A stretch of DNA of 43,592 bases. Source: Flavobacteriales bacterium (GTDB lineage: Bacteria; Bacteroidota; Bacteroidia; Flavobacteriales; Flavobacteriaceae). The position numbers and the translations under genes are program-made. Of this stretch, positions 34,451 to 43,148 are shown in pieces (position 1 is the stretch's first letter; the number at the start of each line of letters is the position of its first letter). The notes under the pieces were generated by a model. The model ran no database searches. It saw only the letters and a list, made by a program, of their open reading frames with translations, and was not told the DNA's origin. Where the stretch lies: positions 1 to 43,592 of the forward strand of contig JALVST010000046.1 in NCBI GenBank assembly GCA_027024205.1. Reading direction: 5' to 3'.

Positions 34451-35209
34451 TTGCGGTATTTTTTAGAACTTTCGTATGCAGGTACCCATTATCACGGTTG
34501 GCAAACACAACCCAATGCCATAACCGTCCAAGATACTATTGAAAAAGCTTTGGGTTTGCTGCTGCGAACAACCGTTAAAATCACAGGCGCCGGTCGTACC
34601 GACACCGGTGTGCATGCCCGTCAGATGTTTGCTCATTTTGATATTGAAAATACAATAAATACAGCTAATTTAACACACAAATTAAACGCTTTTCTCCCTG
34701 ATGACATCGCTATAAATCACATACATCCGGTTACAAACAATGCCCACGCCCGTTTTGATGCAACTGCCAGAAGTTACCGGTACTATATCCACCGGTATAA
34801 AAATCCCTTTTTAACAACAACTTCTTGGCATTTGTCCAAAGATTTGGATATGAACCTGATGAATAAAGCTGCCCGTCTTCTTCCGGATTATAAAGATTTT
34901 AAAAGTTTTTCAAAAACTCATACCGATGTAAAAACTTTTATTTGTGACGTGCGACATGCCGAATGGCAAATGAATGACAATCAACTTGTTTTTAACATCA
35001 CTGCCGACCGTTTTTTACGTAATATGGTACGGGCCATTGTCGGCACATTGATAGATGTCGGTTTACAAAAAATATCTCTTGACGATTTTATACGAATAAT
35101 CGAATCACGGGATCGTTCCAATGCCGGTTTTTCCGTTCCGGCAAAAGGACTTTTTTTAACTGAAATCACTTACCCCAAACAAATATTTACAGTCTATGGA
35201 AATAATTAA
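34451..35209 (+). CDS. truA: tRNA pseudouridine(38-40) synthase
   Basis: A 252-residue TruA, modifying uridines in the anticodon stem-loop of tRNAs. The catalytic motif AGRTDTGVHARQ holds Asp51; YHGWQTQPNAITVQ and AINHIHPVTNNAHARFDATARSYRYYI are typical, and FLRNMVRAIVGTLIDVG lies near the C terminus. Translation starts at a TTG: MRYFLELSYAGTHYHGWQ is how the family normally begins, and an in-frame stop (TAG at 34418) lies just upstream with no ATG between. The last 14 bp overlap a short membrane ORF. Confidence 0.95.
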   Translation: MRYFLELSYAGTHYHGWQTQPNAITVQDTIEKALGLLLRTTVKITGAGRTDTGVHARQMFAHFDIENTINTANLTHKLNAFLPDDIAINHIHPVTNNAHARFDATARSYRYYIHRYKNPFLTTTSWHLSKDLDMNLMNKAARLLPDYKDFKSFSKTHTDVKTFICDVRHAEWQMNDNQLVFNITADRFLRNMVRAIVGTLIDVGLQKISLDDFIRIIESRDRSNAGFSVPAKGLFLTEITYPKQIFTVYGNN

Positions 35210-35315
35210 ACATGCACTCAGCGGTATGATTACCGGTATTGTTTTATTGGCGTTAATCGTCTTTATTTTTAGACGGCAAGAAGATAAAAAACGGAAACAT
35301 AAAGAAGAAAAATAA
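35196..35315 (+). CDS. Predicted 39-residue single-span membrane protein
   Basis: An ATG at 35196 overlaps the truA stop by 14 bp and opens 39 codons to TAA at 35313. The product has one strong hydrophobic segment (SGMITGIVLLALIVFIF, about 9-25) followed by a very basic tail (RRQEDKKRKHKEEK), so the N terminus should be outside and the tail inside. Translational coupling to truA is likely. I recognise no family; the overlap and the clean membrane topology are the only support. The following 35316-35480 shows nothing I can call. Confidence 0.45.
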   Translation: MEIIKHALSGMITGIVLLALIVFIFRRQEDKKRKHKEEK

Positions 35316-35480
35316 TTGTATTTGGTTATTTGTGAATTGAGAACTTATTTCACTTTCATAAGATATTTTAAACTTTTATGAATTTATAACTTTCTACAAT
35401 AACCTCTGTCACAACTCGAAGATGTATGGAATGAATACAAATTAATGAGAAACCGTGGAACATTTTATTTAAGCTTTCAA

Positions 35481-36263
35481 CTATTTTTTGCTTTGCTTAA
35501 ACAATTCTTCCTTTTCTTCATCGGTTAAACTCTCGTAACCGGAACGGCTGATTTTGTCTAAAATGGCATCAATGTTTCTTTCTTTCTTTGGTTTGGATAT
35601 GCTGAATACACTTGGTTTTGAAACCATATTCTTTTTTTGTCGCAAACTGAATAAAAAGAAAACAAATCCGGCCGATAAACCTCCTAAATGGGCAAAATAA
35701 CCGCCAGGATTACCCAAGGGAATTTGCAATAAATTAAATAAAACCAAAAAAATCAAAAGATGTATCAATTTGAAAAAACCGAGAAACCGGATTTTAATTT
35801 GATAATGCGGCAGTTTTAAAGAAATGTATGTGATAACTGCCATAACACCGGCTGATGCTCCAAGTAATGGTGCCTTGATAACATAAAAACCGGGAAATAA
35901 CCGGTAACTGAATACAAAAAACACGGCCCCTAAAAGAATACCGGAAAAATAAATACCTAAAAATTTTTTGGGCGTATCAAAATCCAATAAAATACGCCCG
36001 AAATAGAACAATAAAACCATATTGAAAAACAAGGCAATAAATCCTTGATGAAAAAAACCGTAAGTAATGACGGTCCACCATTTAGAAAGTAAATCATCCA
36101 AATTGTAAGGCAAAGCCACCCAACGCAACGAAAACCATGTGAGAGCAATAAAAATTTGCGACAACAAATAAAATGCCAAGTTAGTGATAATAAGCAGATT
36201 AAGTTGATCTTGCCGATTTATAAATTTGCTTATTTGAAGAAATGAGGATTTTCTAATGTTCAT
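35481..36263 (-). CDS. Rhomboid-family intramembrane serine protease
   Basis: A 260-residue protein with six apparent membrane segments. The catalytic Ser137 is in LGASAG (G-x-S-x-G) and the partner His192 in FAHLGGLSAG; Asn81 in FFNM, in the second transmembrane region, stabilises the oxyanion hole. WWTVITYGFFHQG matches the usual WR/HxxxH-like loop. A soluble C-terminal tail ends ILDKISRSGYESLTDEEKEELFKQ, a short motif also known from other Bacteroidota rhomboids from memory. The target is unknown. It follows lysA on the minus strand with 57 bp between. Confidence 0.9.
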   Translation of the reverse strand: MNIRKSSFLQISKFINRQDQLNLLIITNLAFYLLSQIFIALTWFSLRWVALPYNLDDLLSKWWTVITYGFFHQGFIALFFNMVLLFYFGRILLDFDTPKKFLGIYFSGILLGAVFFVFSYRLFPGFYVIKAPLLGASAGVMAVITYISLKLPHYQIKIRFLGFFKLIHLLIFLVLFNLLQIPLGNPGGYFAHLGGLSAGFVFFLFSLRQKKNMVSKPSVFSISKPKKERNIDAILDKISRSGYESLTDEEKEELFKQSKK

Positions 36264-36320
36264 AGATTTTTTCTTTTGCCCTTTTTAAATATTTGATTTC
36301 TTTTCTTTTCAATAAATGAA

Positions 36321-37478
36321 TTAAATTTCTTTAATCCCATCCTTTGTAATCAAGACTTGTTTCGGTTTATCTCTCAAATTATACTCCGAACTCATCGAAA
36401 AGCCGTAAGCACCGGCATTTTTAATCATCAGAATATCATCTTTATTGACCGGACTTAACAACCGGTCACGAGCAAAAGTATCTTCTTCACACAACACACC
36501 GACTATATCATATTTTTCAGTAGCATATTGTGTATTTGATAAATTGACGATTTCGTGATAAGCATCATAATACATGGGTCTTATCAAATGATGAAAACCG
36601 GAATCGACGCCTACAAATTTTTTATTAAATCCTTGTTTGACCACATTCACTTTAACCAGTAACACACCGGCGTCACTTACCAGATATTTTCCGGGTTCAA
36701 ATTTTATCCTGACAGGATAGTTAATTGTTTTAATCTTTTCACGGATATAACTTGCATAAGCTTTTAAATCTATCTCTTCTTCATCATGACGGTATGTTAC
36801 TTTAAAACCACTTCCCAAGTCGATATATTTCAAATGGTCGAAATGCCGGGCAAAATCAAAAATCACATCAACCGAACGAACTAAATCCTGCCAAGAATTT
36901 ACATCAGAACCGGTATGTAAATGTAAAGAATCAACCTTTAAACCTTTGCTCATATACTGTTTGATAAGGTTAAGTTGATTAACCGGAATACCGAATTTAG
37001 AATCGTTGTGGGCCGTGGCTATTTTTGGGTTGCCTCCGATATGATTGCCCGGATTGATACGTAAACCTATGGGGTTATCAGGGTAATGTTTCAAGATGAA
37101 ATCAAAATATTCCGTTGCCCCGATATGGGTATGAACATGGCGATCAAAAGCAAATATCAATTCATCAACGGAAGGACAGCTCGGTGTATAAATGATTTTT
37201 TCATTTGTAAACCCAACTGATAATGCTCTTTTGATTTCATTGACCGATACGGCATCAACACCTAATCCGTTTTTAAGTATGATTTTAAGAATTTCGGGAT
37301 TTTCATTGGCTTTCATTGCATAATGAAACTCACAAGGTAAACCTTTAAAAGCCATTTGCAACTGTTTTATTTGCCGGTTTATCAATTCTTCCCAATATAC
37401 ATAAACCGGCGTACCAAAAGTATGTGCAATTTTTATTAGAAAATCATTATCATCCGGTTGATTAATCATATTTCTCAT
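36321..37478 (-). CDS. lysA: Diaminopimelate decarboxylase
   Basis: A 385-residue PLP alanine-racemase-fold decarboxylase making lysine from meso-diaminopimelate. HYAMKANENPEIL carries the PLP Lys56; GLGVDAVSVNEIKRAL, HLHTGSD, DLGSGFKV and FEPGKYLVSDAGVL are typical. The active-site Cys from the other subunit is in VLCEEDTFARDR, and KNAGAYGFSMSSEYN is the usual C-terminal segment. It starts 2 bp after thiI, so the two are one unit. A carboxynorspermidine decarboxylase is the main alternative but fits less well. Confidence 0.93.
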   Translation of the reverse strand: MRNMINQPDDNDFLIKIAHTFGTPVYVYWEELINRQIKQLQMAFKGLPCEFHYAMKANENPEILKIILKNGLGVDAVSVNEIKRALSVGFTNEKIIYTPSCPSVDELIFAFDRHVHTHIGATEYFDFILKHYPDNPIGLRINPGNHIGGNPKIATAHNDSKFGIPVNQLNLIKQYMSKGLKVDSLHLHTGSDVNSWQDLVRSVDVIFDFARHFDHLKYIDLGSGFKVTYRHDEEEIDLKAYASYIREKIKTINYPVRIKFEPGKYLVSDAGVLLVKVNVVKQGFNKKFVGVDSGFHHLIRPMYYDAYHEIVNLSNTQYATEKYDIVGVLCEEDTFARDRLLSPVNKDDILMIKNAGAYGFSMSSEYNLRDKPKQVLITKDGIKEI

Positions 37479-37480
37479 AT

Positions 37481-38710
37481 TTAAGGCTTAATATGATTGA
37501 TGAAAATATCATTAGAAATATCGTCGTTATCAGTAATTAGCACGGTTTCAGCTTTTTTCAAGGCATCATTGATCAATGTTTCAACATCCAATTTGGTGTA
37601 TTGTTCTTTGACATAATCAAGCCGGGCTTTGGTTTCCGGCGATTTTGGCGTAAACAAACTACAAGCGTCGTCGTGTGGTAAAATGGAAATGCTAAACGTG
37701 TCGATTTTTTTAGCGGTTTCTATGATATATTTTTTATCCAATGCCACTAGCGGACGAATAACCAACATACCGGTTGCTTCTTCGGTTGCTTTCATATTTT
37801 CAAGCGTTTGTGATGCCACTTGTCCCAAAGAATCACCGGTTACCAAAGCTTTGGCTTTTTCTTCCTTTGCCAACTTCTCCCCGATTTGCAACATCATACG
37901 TCTTAGCAAAATAAGACGTAATCGCGAATCGCTATGTTTGGCAATAGCTTGTTGAATCTCCAAAACCGGAATGAGATAAAGTTTGATTTGTCCTTGGTAG
38001 TCCGTCAGTTTTTTGACCAACATTTTGACTTTATCAATGGATTTTAGCGAAGTTTTCGGCACCGAATGAAAATGTGCCACCGTAATATGCAAGCCACGAT
38101 TCATTGCCATAAAAGTAGCTACGGGCGAATCGATACCACCCGATAACATGGCAATGGCTTTGCCCGAAGTACCGACCGGTAATCCACCGATACCGGGAAT
38201 AATTTTTGAATATATCAATGTGTAATCACCACGAACTTTGATAAACAACTTAAAATCCGGATGGGTCAAGTCTACTTTTTTATCCAATTTTTTATTGATA
38301 TCACTTCCTACACTCCGGGCTATATCCATAGAACTAAAAGGTATAGCTTTGTTAATGCGTTTGGCAATCACGGCAAAACTGTCAAATTCTTCCGAGTATC
38401 GTTTAGCATGTGCAACTGATTTTTTCACTATTTCATCCAACGTAATGCCGGCTGTATCGGCAACATAAAAACCTGTAATACCAGGTGTATTTTTTACTTT
38501 AAAAATGATATCTTGCAAAGTTTTTTCCGGGATTTCTTTAATAATCTCAATAAAATAAGAGCCACCATGCGCTTTGGAAAAGTTAAGGTAATCTTTATAA
38601 TTTACCAGTTTGCGTTTCAGATTTCTTACCAATTGCTTGATGAATATTTTTTGATTTTTACCTTTCAGGTAAATTTCTTCAAAATTGATAATTAAAATTT
38701 TGTCGGTCAT
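37481..38710 (-). CDS. thiI: tRNA 4-thiouridine(8) synthase
   Basis: A 409-residue ThiI, which adenylates U8 of tRNAs and inserts sulfur, and in many bacteria also feeds thiazole synthesis. It has an N-terminal ferredoxin-like region, a THUMP domain (about 60-165) and a PP-loop ATPase with LSGGIDSP (189-196). Cys350 in DDACSLFTPKSPETK is the counterpart of the catalytic cysteine. No C-terminal rhodanese domain is present, so sulfur must come from another carrier. A TTG at 38743 would add eleven residues but lies in a dispersed repeat; the ATG at 38710 is preferred. Confidence 0.93.
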   Translation of the reverse strand: MTDKILIINFEEIYLKGKNQKIFIKQLVRNLKRKLVNYKDYLNFSKAHGGSYFIEIIKEIPEKTLQDIIFKVKNTPGITGFYVADTAGITLDEIVKKSVAHAKRYSEEFDSFAVIAKRINKAIPFSSMDIARSVGSDINKKLDKKVDLTHPDFKLFIKVRGDYTLIYSKIIPGIGGLPVGTSGKAIAMLSGGIDSPVATFMAMNRGLHITVAHFHSVPKTSLKSIDKVKMLVKKLTDYQGQIKLYLIPVLEIQQAIAKHSDSRLRLILLRRMMLQIGEKLAKEEKAKALVTGDSLGQVASQTLENMKATEEATGMLVIRPLVALDKKYIIETAKKIDTFSISILPHDDACSLFTPKSPETKARLDYVKEQYTKLDVETLINDALKKAETVLITDNDDISNDIFINHIKP

Positions 38711-38725
38711 TCTTTCGGTTAATCT

Positions 38726-38759
38726 GTTATTTGCCTGCCCCAACTATCGTCGGGAGTTA
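38726..38759 (-). repeat. 34-bp dispersed mini-hairpin repeat, copy 2
   Basis: The reverse complement matches 18401-18434 at 31 of 34 positions. It sits immediately upstream of thiI. Confidence 0.7.
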
Positions 38760-38768
38760 TTAGATGAC

Positions 38769-38830
38769 GGTGCCTTCAATATATCCCGCCCCCGACCAAT
38801 GTCTGGGAGAAGGGACATATCGAAGGTACC
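38769..38830. repeat. Imperfect inverted repeat upstream of thiI
   Basis: GGTGCCTTCAATATATCCC (38769-38787) matches the reverse complement of 38812-38830 at 16 of 19 positions. The centre holds another CCCGACCAAT core like those in the other mini-hairpins. No gene is in the 38711-38924 gap. Confidence 0.6.
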
Positions 38831-38891
38831 GGTTCATTTAAAAAAATAAAAATAATAAAATTTTTGTTTGAAAATTTAAAAGGCCACAACA

Positions 38892-38923
38892 AAAAAAAAC
38901 CGGACAGTTTATCCGGTTTTTTT
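38892..38923 (-). terminator. Rho-independent terminator of tRNA-Arg
   Basis: On the minus strand, A7 then AACCGGA/TCCGGTT stem with a 7-nt loop, then a run of T. It begins 2 bp after the tRNA 3' end. Confidence 0.9.
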
Positions 38924-38924
38924 G

Positions 38925-38998
38925 TACCCGCGGAGGGATTCAAACCCCCAACCCTCGGAGCCGAAATCCGATGCGCTATTCAGTTGCGCCACGCGGGC
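38925..38998 (-). tRNA. tRNA-Arg (anticodon TCG)
   Basis: The minus strand folds into a full cloverleaf of 74 nt. Acceptor GCCCGCG pairs with CGCGGGT (the first pair is G-U). The D arm is GCGC/GCGC, and the anticodon stem TCGGA/TCCGA has loop TTTCGGC, giving anticodon TCG after U33, with G37. The T stem GGGGG/CCCTC has loop TTTGAAT. The discriminator is A and CCA is not encoded. It reads CGN-type arginine codons, mainly CGA. Confidence 0.93.
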
Positions 38999-39011
38999 TT
39001 TTTACACATTG

Positions 39012-39043
39012 CAAAAATATTGTATTGAGAGGATTAAAACAAA
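39012..39043 (-). promoter_or_regulatory. Promoter of tRNA-Arg
   Basis: On the minus strand: TTTG (39040-39043), a 20-bp spacer, then TATTTTTG (39012-39019), a textbook match to the Bacteroidota -33/-7 pair. The tRNA starts 13 bp further on. The remaining gap to ftsZ (39044-39199) holds nothing else I can support. Confidence 0.8.
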
Positions 39044-39199
39044 CTTTTTATTGATTTTTTGATTAACAAATGTTTAAAGTCACTAAAAGCCTCAAAAACA
39101 TATGTTATCATGCTTTTGCTTTTTCTAAGGTTTAGCATAGCCACCTCTTTTCTTGTGATTAGTCACTGATAAAATTCTGTTCTTAACGTTTAACGAACC

Positions 39200-40798
39200 T
39201 TAATCGACATTGTCTTCAAAAAATGAATTTTTGTCATTTAACTTGAAATTACCATCGGCATCCATTTCTATTCTATGCACGTTTTTAGATGATTTAGGAT
39301 TCAAATCCACCTCGATTCCTTTTTTTTGAAAGGCCGGTATTTCATCCTCTTCCCGGGACAAATCAAGTTCCGTCTCATAAGTTTTAATATAGTCCTTACG
39401 TTTTTTACGCAATTTGAGAGCAATTTCTATGGGTAATTCAGTCAAATCTTCAATTTCTTCAAAATTTTCTTCCGGTTTATCATCTTCAAAATTAAATAAC
39501 AATGGTTGTTCTATATTGGCCTCTTCTACCACTTTGCCCGGCTCTTTTATCCTTTTTTGCTTAATTATTTCATTTTCTTCATCATTGGCAACAGCGTCAG
39601 TTTCATCCAATTTAAAATCTATGGCATATTGTGTATTGCCGTAAGCGTCTTTTTCCTCGACAATCTCAGGTTCGGAATCCGTTTCTATATCATAGAAATT
39701 GATTTGTTCTTGTTCGGGTACCGTTGCTTCATATTCTTCGGTTTTTATATCGAAAATATTTTCATTGGTTAAAACATGAACAATTCTGTCCGGTTCGGCA
39801 TTCGTTATCAAATCCTGTTGATTTTTATTGAATCCGGTGGCTACAATCGTGACGGAAATCTCATCGTCCAAATTCTCATCTTCCCCGATACCCATAATGA
39901 CATCGGCATTGTTACCGGCTTCATTTTGAATAAAATCGTTGATTTCACTGATTTCGTCAATTGTAATTTCATCTCCTCCCGATTGAATAAGCAATAAGAC
40001 ATTTTTTGCGCCGGTTATTTTATTGTCATTGAGCAATGGAGAATCCAAAGCTTTCATAATCACATCTTTACTACGATTTTCACCGGATGCTTTGGCTGAC
40101 CCCATGATAGCGGTACCGCTATTTTGAAGCACAGTATTGACATCTTTAAAATCGATATTCACCGTATAATTCTTAGTTATTACTTCGGCAATACTTGATG
40201 CAGCGGATGCCAATACTTCATCGGACTTGGCAAAGGCTTCTTTATAAGCCAAATTACCGTAAATCTCACGGAGCTTATTATTGTTGATTATAATCAGCGA
40301 ATCGACAAATTCTCTTAAATTTTCAATACCTTTTTGGGCATAAAGATTTCTTTTTTTACCTTCATATGAAAACGGACTTGTAACGATTGCAACCGTTAAA
40401 ATTCCCATTTCTTTGGCCAATTTGGCAATAACGGGTGCCGCACCCGTTCCGGTTCCACCACCCATTCCGGCTGTAATAAATACCATTTTGGTATTGTTTT
40501 CCAAAACTTTTCTGATAGCGGTCAAATCTTCGATAGCCGCCTTTTCACCGATTTCCGGATTGGCTCCCGCTCCCAAACCTTCCGTCAGATTTTTTCCTAT
40601 TTGTATCTTTATAGGTACAGGACTTTTGGATAAATCTTGCGAATCGGTATTTATGATGACAAAATCAACATCTTTAATACCTTTTTGATACATATAATTT
40701 ACGGCATTACCACCGCCACCGCCTACACCGATTACTTTGATAACATTGGATTTGTTTTTAACCAAATCAAATTCCAAATTCCAGTTGTAGTCATTCAT
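39200..40798 (-). CDS. ftsZ: Cell division protein FtsZ
   Basis: A 532-residue tubulin-like GTPase forming the division ring. The GTP-binding GGGTGTG motif is at 113-119, with VIGVGGGGGNAVNYM near the start and the T7 synergy loop NIDFKDVN near 216-223. After the globular core (about residue 330) comes a long acidic linker, then the conserved C-terminal peptide EIPAFQKK at about 486-493. Unusually that peptide is followed by about 39 further residues, GIEVDLNPKSSK to FFEDNVD. It is the last gene of the ftsQ-ftsA-ftsZ run; its upstream neighbour ftsA ends 46 bp before. Confidence 0.98.
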   Translation of the reverse strand: MNDYNWNLEFDLVKNKSNVIKVIGVGGGGGNAVNYMYQKGIKDVDFVIINTDSQDLSKSPVPIKIQIGKNLTEGLGAGANPEIGEKAAIEDLTAIRKVLENNTKMVFITAGMGGGTGTGAAPVIAKLAKEMGILTVAIVTSPFSYEGKKRNLYAQKGIENLREFVDSLIIINNNKLREIYGNLAYKEAFAKSDEVLASAASSIAEVITKNYTVNIDFKDVNTVLQNSGTAIMGSAKASGENRSKDVIMKALDSPLLNDNKITGAKNVLLLIQSGGDEITIDEISEINDFIQNEAGNNADVIMGIGEDENLDDEISVTIVATGFNKNQQDLITNAEPDRIVHVLTNENIFDIKTEEYEATVPEQEQINFYDIETDSEPEIVEEKDAYGNTQYAIDFKLDETDAVANDEENEIIKQKRIKEPGKVVEEANIEQPLLFNFEDDKPEENFEEIEDLTELPIEIALKLRKKRKDYIKTYETELDLSREEDEIPAFQKKGIEVDLNPKSSKNVHRIEMDADGNFKLNDKNSFFEDNVD

Positions 40799-40844
40799 AA
40801 TACATATTTTTTTTAATTTTTAGATTTTACCGGTTAAATAACAA

Positions 40845-42263
40845 CTATTCCAATTTTTTCAAAAAATCCATTAGCGCTTGATACAATCTGTTTTTTCTTT
40901 TTTCTTGCAAATTTTCACTTTTTTTCTCTTTAATCTTTTCTTGTTTTGCTTCCGGTTCCTCTTCTTTGACTTCTTTTATTTGTTCATCTTTGGCTTTTAA
41001 TTCATCCTCATATTCATAATATTCATAGTTACGTTTATCAGCCAGACCTTTTAACAATAAACCGACCGCCGTGGCATAAATGGGACTGATAAGGTCTTCT
41101 TCAGTACCACCGGCCAGATGTTGAATGGGTTTCCCTACCCGTGTATATAAACCGGTTATTAGATTTACCAATTGCGGTAAGTGTTTTAATTCGGACCCCC
41201 CACCGGTCAAAACGATACCGCCTAATAAAACCGGATCATTGGTCATTTCTTGATAGCGTTTAATTTCTATATTTACCAATTGGATTATTTCTTCAACACG
41301 TGCTTTGATTATTCTGGCGATGTGTTTCATACTGATTTCGACCGGTGGTCTTCCCGGCAAACCTTCAACAGCTACAATTTCGGTATCACTGTTTTCGGCA
41401 GGCCAAGCCGAACCGAATTCTGTTTTTAAACGTTCCGCCCTGCTTTCCAAAATATGTATGCCGTTAACCAAATCTTTGGTTATAATATTACCACCGTAAG
41501 GAATAATAGCCGTATGCCGGATGATGTTATTTTTAAAAATGGCAATATCCGTCGTGCCACCTCCTATATCGACCAATACCGTTCCGGCTTCTTTTTCTTC
41601 TTCTATCAAAACCGATTCTGCCGAAGCCAGCGGTTCCAAAGTTATATCCACAACTTCCAAATTGGCCATTTTGACACATCTGATGAGATTTTGAATGGAA
41701 GCCACCTTACCGACTACAACATGAAAATTGGCTTCCAAGCGAGTACCAGCCATTCCCACTGGCATTTCGGGAATGTTTCCTTCCTCATCAACTTTAAATT
41801 CCTGCGGTAAAGCATGAATAATTTTTTCGCCCGGTTCAACACTGATACGTTTTACTTGATTGATTAATTTTTCTATCTCATCGTAAGTAATGATTTCTTC
41901 GGGATTTTCACGCATAATGTATTCGCTGGTTTGAATACTACGGATATGCTGTCCGGCAATCCCAACCACCACTTTTTTAATACGAATTTTGGCATTGTAT
42001 TCGGCCTTTTTAACAGCTTCATTAATAGCTTTGACGGTTTCGGTCAGGTTGACCACTACACCGTTTCTTACGCCCCTGGTGTTCGGCGCTTTACCATATC
42101 CTAAAACTTCCACTTTTCCAAACTGGTTTTTGCGTCCGATAATAGCTACCACTTTGGTTGTTCCTATATCCAAGCCTACCACTTCCATGCGTTCGTCTTG
42201 GTCTCTAAACAAGGACTGGTCCGGTTGTTGTCCTGCGTCGGGGTTGATGTTTGATGTGTTCAT
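40845..42263 (-). CDS. ftsA: Cell division protein FtsA
   Basis: A 472-residue actin-like protein that tethers FtsZ to the membrane. VVGLDIGTTKVVAIIG is phosphate loop 1, VDIGGGTTDIAIF is loop 2, and IVLTGGGSELKHL is the adenosine motif; domain 1C lies in between (about 100-185). The C terminus, after a charged linker of Glu and Lys, is the amphipathic membrane-targeting helix NRLYQALMDFLKKLE. The N terminus carries a 25-residue polar leader before the first strand. Confidence 0.97.
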   Translation of the reverse strand: MNTSNINPDAGQQPDQSLFRDQDERMEVVGLDIGTTKVVAIIGRKNQFGKVEVLGYGKAPNTRGVRNGVVVNLTETVKAINEAVKKAEYNAKIRIKKVVVGIAGQHIRSIQTSEYIMRENPEEIITYDEIEKLINQVKRISVEPGEKIIHALPQEFKVDEEGNIPEMPVGMAGTRLEANFHVVVGKVASIQNLIRCVKMANLEVVDITLEPLASAESVLIEEEKEAGTVLVDIGGGTTDIAIFKNNIIRHTAIIPYGGNIITKDLVNGIHILESRAERLKTEFGSAWPAENSDTEIVAVEGLPGRPPVEISMKHIARIIKARVEEIIQLVNIEIKRYQEMTNDPVLLGGIVLTGGGSELKHLPQLVNLITGLYTRVGKPIQHLAGGTEEDLISPIYATAVGLLLKGLADKRNYEYYEYEDELKAKDEQIKEVKEEEPEAKQEKIKEKKSENLQEKRKNRLYQALMDFLKKLE

Positions 42264-42284
42264 AACTCTTAAATTTTACGGTGA

Positions 42285-42989
42285 TTATTTGCAAACGGCT
42301 TGATTTTCAAATTGTAAATCTATATGCCGGTATTTTTTTGTCATATTTTGTTGGACCAAATAGCTGTATATCGCTTTCAACTTATACAATTGTGACGTAA
42401 GATTTTCTTTCAAATCGATATTTATGTCAGCCGATAAACGGTCCGTTTTAAGCCATATATTGCCATTGTCAAGATGAATTTCCGAAACAATTTCTTCTAG
42501 TAATTTATCTTTATGTATTCGTTTTATTAAATCAATTAAATCATCTTTTTGATCCGGATTGATATTTCCGTAAACCAATACCACTTTCTCGGTATAATGT
42601 TTTGACAAAGGCTTTTGATTACCGTTTTCATCCAAATAATAAGATGTTTGTCCTACAAACCGGGCTACCGGCTTGTATTGTTCCACTTCGGCTACCAATC
42701 GCCCGTTCAAATCTTTATATACTTCGGCATTTTTGATATAGCCGTTTTGTTCCAGTCTCTTCTCAATATTATTTACATTAACATGGTTTATGAGACTGTC
42801 ATTGATTTGTATCATTTCGATCACTTCACCGGGCATAATAAATGTTTTAGCCATCGGATAAATATACACTTGTGTCTCTGTCACCTTTTCTTTGCCGTAC
42901 AACCGGTCAAAATAACTCCCCAGCACTACGGTGATTATCAGCAATAAAAATGTTAATATGTATAGAATTGAGGACTTTTTCAGCTTCAT
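42285..42989 (-). CDS. ftsQ: Cell division protein FtsQ/DivIB
   Basis: A 234-residue single-pass inner membrane protein. A short cytoplasmic start precedes the helix (about 8-27, ILYILTFLLLIITVVLG); the periplasmic part begins with a POTRA-like region (INHVNVNNIEKRLEQNGYIKNAEVYKDLNGRLVAEVEQYKPVARF) and a following beta domain with YYLDENG. It recruits later division proteins. It ends 21 bp before ftsA. The fit to FtsQ rests on POTRA features and on position just ahead of ftsA. Confidence 0.9.
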   Translation of the reverse strand: MKLKKSSILYILTFLLLIITVVLGSYFDRLYGKEKVTETQVYIYPMAKTFIMPGEVIEMIQINDSLINHVNVNNIEKRLEQNGYIKNAEVYKDLNGRLVAEVEQYKPVARFVGQTSYYLDENGNQKPLSKHYTEKVVLVYGNINPDQKDDLIDLIKRIHKDKLLEEIVSEIHLDNGNIWLKTDRLSADINIDLKENLTSQLYKLKAIYSYLVQQNMTKKYRHIDLQFENQAVCK

Positions 42990-43092
42990 TGATTTTCAAG
43001 TTTTTTTTTGATGCTTGTTTATTACTTCATCCCGGGTATTCGCCTTTTAAATTGATGAATTTATTCATTTCAGATTTTCGATTTTATTAAAT

Positions 43093-43111
43093 CACTGAGC
43101 TTGTCGAAGTG
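43093..43111 (-). repeat. Dispersed repeat, GACAAGCTCAG type
   Basis: The reverse complement CACTTCGACAAGCTCAGTG matches the copy at 15115-15132 apart from one internal base. It lies in the murG-ftsQ gap. Confidence 0.65.
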
Positions 43112-43148
43112 CCGATTTCAGATTTTTCAATTAACATCTCATTCCTAA

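Noticed and set aside
38711-38743. TTG start adding eleven residues to thiI
   Set aside because: The extension is encoded in a dispersed repeat; the ATG at 38710 gives the expected N terminus.
39044-39199. A 34-codon minus-strand frame downstream of ftsZ
   Set aside because: No hydrophobic or domain pattern and no coupling to ftsZ; the codons are random-looking.
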